Shown here: positions 48,573 to 53,682 of the stretch, one piece after another
Layout: each line of letters begins with the position of its first letter
Numbering within the stretch: position 1 is the first letter of the stretch
From: an uncultured Methylococcaceae bacterium
GTDB lineage: Bacteria > Pseudomonadota > Gammaproteobacteria > Methylococcales > Methylococcaceae
Assembly (NCBI GenBank): GCA_903859815.1
Contig: CAIOOA010000258.1
Coordinates: 1-53,682, forward strand
DNA: 53,682 nt
Direction of reading: 5' to 3'
Made by a program: the position numbers and the translations under genes
The notes under the pieces: model-generated
Told to the model about the DNA's origin: nothing
The model's input: only the letters and a program-made list of their open reading frames with translations
Databases searched by the model: none

Positions 48573-50501
48573 TTAATGTAGCTTAGCCGGTTCACCCACT
48601 GTATCAGATTCATCAACTTTACCGAATTGCGTTCCCTTGCCATTTGCTCCTGTATTCGAGGGAGTATTATCCTCCCAGTTTTGGGGAGGACGAGGGACTT
48701 TTCCTTCCATAATATCGTCAATCTGTAGGCGATCAATCGTTTCGTATTTAATTAGGGCATCAGCCATGACATTTAACTTGTCGATATTTTCTTGCAATAT
48801 CCGCTCAGCCCTCTCGTAGTTACGATCAATCAAAGACCGAATTTCTTCGTCAATCACATGAGCAGTCTCCTCGGACACTGACTTGTGCTTAGTCACGGAC
48901 CGGCCCAAGAACACTTCACCTTCCTCCTCGCTGTAAGCCAGTGGGCCAAGCCGCTCAGACAAACCCCAACGGGTCACCATGTTTCTAGCGAGTCCTGTGG
49001 CCCTTTCAATGTCATTGGATGCACCAGTCGTCACTTGGTCTTTGCCAAAAATAAGTTTCTCCGCAATGCGACCGCCGAACAAACTGGAAATTTGGCTTTC
49101 CAATTTCTGCTTGCTGGCACTGTAGTGATCCTTTTCCGGCAAAAACATGGTTATACCTAAGGCACGTCCACGCGGCATGATACTGACCTTGTAAACAGGA
49201 TCGTGTTCAGGAACCAATCGTCCGACGATGGCATGACCCGCCTCATGAAAAGCCGTGAGCTTCTTCTCCTCGACGCTCATCACCATGGAGGTGCGTTCGG
49301 CCCCCATCAGGATTTTATCCTTGGCCTTCTCAAAATCATCCATCTGCACTTCGCGCTTGTTTTTACGTGCCGCGAACAAGGCCGCTTCGTTGATCAAGTT
49401 GGCTAGGTCGGCCCCGGAGAAACCCGGTGTGCCACGAGCCAAATACTTGACCTCCACATTGTCGGCACAAGGAACTCGCTTGATGTGAACTTTGAGTATC
49501 TGTTCGCGCCCTCGCACGTCAGGAAGCCCTACCACAATTTGGCGGTCAAAACGTCCGGGCCGCAACAATGCAGGATCTAGCACATCAGGCCGGTTGGTGG
49601 CGGCAATGACAATGACCCCCTCGTTGCCTTCAAAACCGTCCATCTCCACCAGCAATTGGTTGAGGGTTTGTTCACGCTCATCGTGTCCGCCACCCAAACC
49701 CGCACCGCGATGACGACCAACCGCATCAATTTCATCGATAAAGATGATGCAAGGTGCGTGTTTTTTGGCTTGCTCAAACATGTCACGGACACGGGACGCG
49801 CCCACGCCGACGAACATTTCAACAAAATCAGAGCCTGAGATTGTGAAGAATGGCACTTTGGCCTCACCGGCGATGGCGCGAGCCAGCAAGGTCTTGCCCG
49901 TGCCGGGCGGACCCACCATCAACGCACCGCTGGGGATTTTGCCGCCCAACTTCTGAAACTTGCTAGGGTCTTTCAGAAAATCCACCATTTCAGTCACGTC
50001 TTCCTTGGCTTCGTCACAACCCGCCACATCGGCGAAAGTGACTTTGACTTGATCTTCCTCCAGCAATCTGGCTTTGCTCTTGCCAAAGGACATGGCCCCC
50101 CGTCCGCCAGCGCCTCCACCTTGCATTTGCCGGATGAAGAAAACCCAAACGCCGATGAATAACAACATGGGGAACCATGAAATCAATATCTGCATCAGCA
50201 AAGAAGGCTGCTCTGGGGGCATCGCCTTCAGTTCCACATGGTTCTTTAGAAGATCATCAATCAAATGAGGGTCATCAGGCGCAAAGCTGGTGAACTTGTC
50301 ACCCGTATTTAAAATCCCACGAATGGTCTGGCCCTCAATGGTGACCTGCTTGACTTGCCCGTCATTCACCGTGGCGATGAATTGCGAGTAAGGCATGTTA
50401 TTCGCTTCGACCGATTTTCTCGCGCCAAAGTTGTTGAAAACAGCCACCAGCACAACGGCTATGACCACCCATAAAATAATGTTTCTTAGCATATCGTTCA
50501 C
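48573..50501 (-). CDS. ftsH: ATP-dependent zinc metalloprotease FtsH
   Basis: 642 aa. Membrane-anchored AAA+ protease that degrades damaged membrane proteins, LpxC and sigma-32 in relatives. N-terminal helix (7-23), periplasmic domain, second helix (about 104-123), AAA+ module with Walker A GPPGTGKT (197-204), Walker [10 protein letters not shown] (252-260) and the SRH, then zinc site HEAGH (419-423). It lies downstream of rlmE (166-bp gap), the usual gammaproteobacterial order. Confidence 0.97.
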   Translation of the reverse strand: MNDMLRNIILWVVIAVVLVAVFNNFGARKSVEANNMPYSQFIATVNDGQVKQVTIEGQTIRGILNTGDKFTSFAPDDPHLIDDLLKNHVELKAMPPEQPSLLMQILISWFPMLLFIGVWVFFIRQMQGGGAGGRGAMSFGKSKARLLEEDQVKVTFADVAGCDEAKEDVTEMVDFLKDPSKFQKLGGKIPSGALMVGPPGTGKTLLARAIAGEAKVPFFTISGSDFVEMFVGVGASRVRDMFEQAKKHAPCIIFIDEIDAVGRHRGAGLGGGHDEREQTLNQLLVEMDGFEGNEGVIVIAATNRPDVLDPALLRPGRFDRQIVVGLPDVRGREQILKVHIKRVPCADNVEVKYLARGTPGFSGADLANLINEAALFAARKNKREVQMDDFEKAKDKILMGAERTSMVMSVEEKKLTAFHEAGHAIVGRLVPEHDPVYKVSIMPRGRALGITMFLPEKDHYSASKQKLESQISSLFGGRIAEKLIFGKDQVTTGASNDIERATGLARNMVTRWGLSERLGPLAYSEEEGEVFLGRSVTKHKSVSEETAHVIDEEIRSLIDRNYERAERILQENIDKLNVMADALIKYETIDRLQIDDIMEGKVPRPPQNWEDNTPSNTGANGKGTQFGKVDESDTVGEPAKLH

Positions 50502-50667
50502 TTCTCACTCCCTTAATGGATGAGTATCCGAGTAAATACTTTTAGTAATCTTATCAGGATAAATTCCAACCGGCATTGTTTTCCTTGTCGGCGGGTTGAA
50601 ATTCGGTATTTTTTGAGTTTATTGCACGGGATAGACCACCATTCGCGTTTGTTGGTTCCAGCAACAA

Positions 50668-51288
50668 TCAAGCTTTGAAGCCTTTGCCGACCAGATAAAC
50701 CTCCCGGCTGCGATCTCTCGATGCCTTGGGTTTGCGGTTTGCAACGCTGGCGAAGGACTGCCTGACTTCTTTTTGGTATTCATCGAACCCGGCTCCCATG
50801 AACAATTTGGTCACGAACGCACCGCCGGGGGCCAATACTCGCCGCGCCATGTCCAAGGCCAGTTCGGCCAAAACCATGGCCCGTGATTGATCCACCACAC
50901 GGGTTCCGCTCATGTTCGGCGCCATGTCGGAAAGCACGAGGTCTACCGGCTCGCCCCCCAAGGTTTCGAGGAGTTGGGCGAGCACCTGCTCGTCCATAAA
51001 ATCACCCTCGATGATCTCCACTCCCGGAATTGCTTCCACTGGCAGGATGTCCAGCGCTATAATTTTGCCGCGTTTGCCGATTTTTTCTGCCACGAACTGC
51101 GACCAACCTCCGGGTGCTGCCCCCAAGTCCACGACGGACATGCCGGGCTTGAGCAAGCGGTCGCGTGTATCAATTTCTTCCAACTTGAACACGGCACGCG
51201 AACGGTAGCCCCGCTTCTGCGCCATTTTCACGTATTCGTCGGAAAAATGCTCGCTCAACCAGCGCTGGCTACTTCCGCTTCTCGCCAT
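50668..51288 (-). CDS. rlmE: 23S rRNA 2'-O-methyltransferase RlmE (FtsJ)
   Basis: 206 aa. It methylates U2552 of 23S rRNA late in ribosome assembly. The [12 protein letters not shown] start of the RrmJ fold, SAM motif [30 protein letters not shown] and the closing [20 protein letters not shown] are all standard. Divergent from yhbY with a 40-bp gap, as in E. coli. Confidence 0.96.
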   Translation of the reverse strand: MARSGSSQRWLSEHFSDEYVKMAQKRGYRSRAVFKLEEIDTRDRLLKPGMSVVDLGAAPGGWSQFVAEKIGKRGKIIALDILPVEAIPGVEIIEGDFMDEQVLAQLLETLGGEPVDLVLSDMAPNMSGTRVVDQSRAMVLAELALDMARRVLAPGGAFVTKLFMGAGFDEYQKEVRQSFASVANRKPKASRDRSREVYLVGKGFKA

Positions 51289-51328
51289 ATTTATTTACCA
51301 TGACTTTTTAATTCAACAGGACAATCGT

Positions 51329-51598
51329 TTGAAATCCGAACTCAAAAAACAACTGCGCGCCAAGGCTCACGCACTAAAACCAGTGATTATAACCGGACAA
51401 GCCGGCATTAGCCCCCCTGTATTATTCGAAATCAATGCCGCGCTCGATCACCACGAATTGATCAAAGTGCGTGTCAACGCGGAAGACCGTGACCAGCGCA
51501 AGGAAATGTCTGCGATGATTTGCACCGAAACGGGTGCAGAATTGATACAAGCGATAGGTCATATCATTACACTTTATCGGGAAAACCCAGACAAATAG
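51329..51598 (+). CDS. yhbY: YhbY family RNA-binding protein (CRM domain)
   Basis: 89 aa. Ribosome-assembly factor that binds pre-50S particles. CRM-domain landmarks: KSELKKQLRAKAHALKPV, ITGQAGISPPV with the GxxG loop, HELIKVRVN and YRENPDK. The start shown is the frame's first codon, TTG 51329; an ATG further upstream at 51300 is out of frame. Divergent from rlmE. Confidence 0.9.
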   Translation: MKSELKKQLRAKAHALKPVIITGQAGISPPVLFEINAALDHHELIKVRVNAEDRDQRKEMSAMICTETGAELIQAIGHIITLYRENPDK

Positions 51599-51602
51599 AA
51601 AC

Positions 51603-51721
51603 TGATGTTATGTAGCAGCATAGAATTGGAGCGTCAAAGCTTGCTTTGACAAGGGGATTGGAAATGCGAAGCTTGCTTCGCCTGTCAAAGCAAGCTTTGA
51701 CGCTCCGTTCGTAACATCAGA
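51603..51721. repeat. Nested palindrome cluster after yhbY
   Basis: Two perfect 24-bp inverted arms (51629-51652 and 51684-51707) flank a central palindrome. Each arm contains its own 18-bp palindrome (GTCAAAGCTTGCTTTGAC at 51634-51651 and GTCAAAGCAAGCTTTGAC at 51685-51702). The centre at 51667-51682 reads GCGAAGCTTGCTTCGC. Outer arms CTGATGTTA and TAACATCAG extend the symmetry to about 119 bp. No gene is inside. It could be a MITE-like element or an intergenic cruciform. Confidence 0.85.
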
Positions 51722-52093
51722 TAGTAACCTAGGGTTTAGCATCTGCACAACATTATAGTGATATTGAATCTTGGTGTTTTTGGAGATGGCAGCATAGGGT
51801 AGCCCATCAGCCTTGCCAATATTCAGCAGCGTAAACATTTTTATTTTCATAGACTTACTCCATAGAATGTCTTATTGTTTTAGGCTTTTTTTTTAACGCA
51901 ATTTGTTGGGTCTGGGATGCTTTGTTCGCACCAGCGTAACCAACAATTTATCATGCCAGCCTTGTTTACGGGGGGTCAAATACAAACCACAAAAGGCGAA
52001 AAATAACCAACACTTGATATTGTTATTTCGGTGCTATACAGTTTAATACCTGTTGCGCACTTACCCCTTTATGTCTATCTTGGTTGTGACAAA

Positions 52094-52195
52094 TTAATTT
52101 CTAGCCTTCCATAGTTCAGGGTCTCTTTTATACCAATTAGCGGACTCAATGAATTCTTCCCTTGCCGCACGGCGAAAGCTTATCGAAAGGCTCAT
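52094..52195 (-). pseudogene. ParE/RelE-type toxin remnant (N-terminal third)
   Basis: 33 codons: it starts MSLSISFRRAAREEF and continues through IESANWY, the first strand and helix of ParE/RelE toxins, then leaves the pattern and stops. Full toxins are about 95 aa. Its ATG overlaps the TGA of the antitoxin gene as ATGA, the arrangement of an intact module, so the truncation followed an originally working operon. 51851-52093 below it holds no clear continuation. Confidence 0.7.
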
Positions 52196-52425
52196 CAAAT
52201 GATCCGGGCAAGAGCGGCGGCTTTGACCTCATCCCATGAAACAACATCATCAGGATTGTTAACATGATCCTCAAGGCGGCGGTCTAGTTCCGCTGCTTGA
52301 GCATCGGTTAATTTAGGGGCTGTGTGTTGACTCACAATTCCATCCCAGAGAGCTTCGACTAACTCAATTTGCTCGTCAATGCCAAGTTTGCGAGCTTGTT
52401 CTAACAGTTGCGTATTCAGGGTCAA
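52195..52425 (-). CDS. Addiction-module antitoxin (TIGR02574-type)
   Basis: 76 aa. The pattern LLEQARKLGIDEQIELVEALWDGI followed by LTDAQAAELDRRLEDHVNNPDDVVSWDEVKA is that of the short putative addiction-module component usually paired with a ParE/RelE toxin. It keeps its whole length here although the toxin gene beyond it is truncated. Confidence 0.8.
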   Translation of the reverse strand: MTLNTQLLEQARKLGIDEQIELVEALWDGIVSQHTAPKLTDAQAAELDRRLEDHVNNPDDVVSWDEVKAAALARII

Positions 52426-52466
52426 TCTCCAATGTAGAGTGTTTGATATTGTTCCTATTCATAAGA

Positions 52467-52598
52467 TTATATTTTAACGCGAAGTGCTTCGGCGGTGTAA
52501 TCGATCAATGGAATTCCATTCTGTTCACAAGCTTCTGCGAAACGGTGACGATCCACTTCAGCAAATTCGGCAGCAGAACCAGCCAACACAACCTGACT
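52467..52598 (-). pseudogene. Possible gene fragment next to the 62-bp repeats
   Basis: A minus-strand frame of 43 codons reads QVVLAGSAAEFAEVDRHRF, then AEACEQNGIPLIDYTAEALR and a stop at 52467. It looks like real protein sequence (balanced composition, helix-strand pattern) but has no start: the upstream side runs into the repeat array where the frame is stopped. I do not recognise the family. It may be a C-terminal remnant of a gene broken by the repeats. Confidence 0.35.
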
Positions 52599-52608
52599 TG
52601 AGCATCTT

Positions 52609-52909
52609 CCAATTGGTTTTCACCCAAAGCAAATTTACTTTCCCCCAAAGTAAATTTCCCAAGACCGATTCCAATTGGTTTTCACCCAAAGTCAATTTAC
52701 TTTCCCCCAAAGCAAATTTCTCAAGGCCGATTCCAATTGGTTTTCACCCAAAGTCAATTTACTTTGCCCGAAAGTAAATTTCCCAAGGCCGATTCCAATT
52801 GGTTTTCACCCAAAGTCAATTTACTTTGCCCGAAAGTAAATTTCCCAAGGCCGATTCCAATTGTTTTCACCCAAAGCAAATTTGCTTTACGCAAAAGCCA
52901 ATGTCCCCA
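52609..52909. repeat. 62-bp direct-repeat array with internal hairpins
   Basis: Four complete 62-bp units (starting at 52609, 52671, 52733 and 52795) and a partial fifth (52857 to about 52909) stand head to tail without spacers. Each unit begins with the palindrome CCAATTGG (shortened in the fifth) and contains a near-perfect hairpin; in unit 1 it is AAATTTACTTT / AAAGTAAATTT with a 5-nt loop of C's. Later units have G and C changes in the loop and one base in the left arm. The unit is not a multiple of three, and open frames crossing it are repeat artefacts. Confidence 0.9.
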
Positions 52910-53101
52910 TGGCAATGCCCACACGCCCCGGCCTAAATGCCAAGGTTTTGCCCTCGCGCAAACTGGCTTAATCACTTTTCTCGCCAATTTTTTCCAAATT
53001 AACGATGCCACTGACAGCATCAGAGCTTTATGTCGTCATAACCTCAAGTTTTGGCACGGAACGGATTTGCATCGCTGCGCGGTGGATTGAATTATAGCGA
53101 T

Positions 53102-53137
53102 AACCCTTTTGCAAGCCAAAGGGTTCCCTTGTTTTTT
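53102..53137 (+). terminator. Orphan plus-strand intrinsic terminator
   Basis: The stem AACCCTTT / AAAGGGTT (8 bp, 8-nt loop) is followed by TTGTTTTTT (53129-53137). No plus-strand gene ends nearby. It lies in the gene-free gap 52910-53234, in which I see nothing else except a half palindrome at its right end. Confidence 0.6.
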
Positions 53138-53216
53138 GGAAATGACTAGCAAAAGCGGGCGACGATGCCTACAGCATCATGGCGATGATGGGATGTGATT
53201 CAAAGCGGTTTATGCT

Positions 53217-53233
53217 GGTTCCCAAGCTCCGGC
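53217..53233. repeat. Half of a REP-like palindrome at the IS junction
   Basis: GGTTCCCAAGCTCCGGC is one arm of a common extragenic palindrome whose other arm would read roughly CTTGGGAACC. The second arm is missing; the sequence changes at about 53234 into the putative insertion-sequence end. Confidence 0.45.
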
Positions 53234-53234
53234 T

Positions 53235-53253
53235 CTCATCGTTATACACATCT
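53235..53253. mobile_element. Putative Tn5-like IS terminal repeat
   Basis: CTCATCGTTATACACATCT agrees at 14 of 19 bases, including the inner 12, with the Tn5 mosaic end. It overlaps the stop codon of the transposase frame (53242-53244). The other end of the element lies beyond the window, so the repeat cannot be confirmed by its partner. Confidence 0.55.
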
Positions 53254-53682
53254 TTCTCCAAGAGACTGAAGGGCATCTATGGCAATGACAAAATCTCGCA
53301 AGCGCTGCAAGCCGATCCACATGGCCTTGGGGCCGGGAGGCCCGTCGTGCTTGCGCCCCAAGTAACCGCCAAGGCTCGCCACCAAGGCGACGACCTCGCC
53401 GAGGGGCGGCGGCACAGCCGGGGGCTGGCAGCGCTTGACCACGGCGTAAGCCGCCTTCCACTCCTTGGGGTCGAAGACGATCTCGCAACTCGCGTCCGGG
53501 CAACCCCGCCCGAGCATCAGCGCGAACAACACCCGCCATGCCACGACCATGTACAGGGCCAAGCATGGCAGCAGCCGCGCGTCCGTCTCCAGATGCAGGC
53601 GCTTCAGTTGGCAACCGCTTTTGAGTACGTGGAAATAAACCTCAATGCACCACCTCACGGCATACCACGCCACGACAAGGGA
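53242..53682 (-). CDS. IS4-family (Tn5-like) transposase, C-terminal part
   Basis: About 146 codons to the window edge; the N-terminal part with the first two catalytic aspartates is outside. The YREK signature of IS4-family transposases is present as Y-AV-R-WCI-E-VYFHVL-K (spacing Y2R3E6K), which supplies the catalytic Glu. The C-terminal segment LGGYLGRKHDGPPGPKAMWI followed by GLQRLRDF is the dimerisation domain of Tn5-type transposases. GC content is clearly higher than in the flanking repeats, as expected of a mobile gene. The frame continues upstream of the ATG at 53673, so no start is called. Confidence 0.88.
   Translation of the reverse strand, partial: SLVVAWYAVRWCIEVYFHVLKSGCQLKRLHLETDARLLPCLALYMVVAWRVLFALMLGRGCPDASCEIVFDPKEWKAAYAVVKRCQPPAVPPPLGEVVALVASLGGYLGRKHDGPPGPKAMWIGLQRLRDFVIAIDALQSLGERCV

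Noticed and set aside
51608-51850. 80-aa minus-strand frame after yhbY
   Set aside because: More than a third of it is a translation of the nested palindromes.
52484-53090. Two plus-strand frames (about 97 and 117 aa) across the 62-bp array, or a CRISPR array there
   Set aside because: Peptides merely repeat the 62-bp unit in shifted phases; the whole unit is conserved, so there are no spacers.
53210-53614. 134-aa minus-strand frame inside the transposase region
   Set aside because: GC-rich shadow of the transposase in another frame, with Ala/Gly/Arg-rich composition.

Overview
The window looks like chromosomal DNA of a gammaproteobacterium with roughly 50% GC. Housekeeping blocks appear in familiar gammaproteobacterial order: cutA-dsbD-tlpA, fmdB-aspS, argD-argF, pilT-pilU, and yhbY divergent from rlmE-ftsH. 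A formate-tetrahydrofolate ligase (fhs), a cluster-type APS reductase, an aspartyl-tRNA synthetase with nondiscriminating-type residues and several palindromic extragenic repeats would fit a methanotroph-like (Methylococcales) or sulfur-oxidising relative. That placement is inference, because no rRNA or methane-oxidation gene is present.

Layout. 1-4.9 kb is an accessory patch: a palindromic repeat, an eleven-copy 22-bp tandem array, a frameshifted hicB-like gene, a translationally coupled pair of unknown genes (329 aa plus a 692-aa TPR protein), and a HicB/YgiT antitoxin-like pair with no visible toxin. 4.9-11.8 kb carries a methyltransferase, the thiol-redox operon cutA-dsbD-tlpA, fxsA, a DUF2892 protein, ubiK and comM. 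An AT-rich stretch at 11.8-12.9 kb holds one exported protein of unknown function. 12.9-19 kb has aspS, fmdB, a PD-(D/E)XK-like protein, pyrC, mlaA, rnt and grxD. 19.1-26.3 kb is biosynthetic: argD-argF behind a promoter and leader hairpin, an SH3/coiled-coil membrane protein, ilvD, truA and fhs.

26.6-31.9 kb holds cysH, an unusual single-ORF fusion of a CPBP intramembrane protease-like domain to a family 39 glycosyltransferase, and two tandem PP2C phosphatases, the first with a degraded metal motif. 31.9-37.1 kb has ligA, pilU, pilT and yggS. 37.1-45.2 kb is a five-gene co-directional run: thiD, a giant multi-PAS hybrid histidine kinase, a REC-GGDEF diguanylate cyclase and a QseBC-like two-component pair. 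45.4-48.5 kb has a secreted protein with a possible Cys/His papain-like core, a DUF2272 lipoprotein and a membrane protein. 48.5-51.6 kb is ftsH, rlmE and yhbY.

The right end (51.6-53.7 kb) is accessory again: nested palindromes, a ParE/addiction-module pair whose toxin is truncated, a 62-bp direct-repeat array with an internal hairpin in each unit, an orphan terminator, and a YREK-type IS4-family (Tn5-like) transposase running off the edge. Its putative end resembles the Tn5 mosaic end and appears to interrupt a palindromic repeat. The strongest candidates for something undescribed are the CPBP-GT39 fusion with its phosphatase neighbours, the 329-aa/TPR pair, and the repeat structures at both ends.
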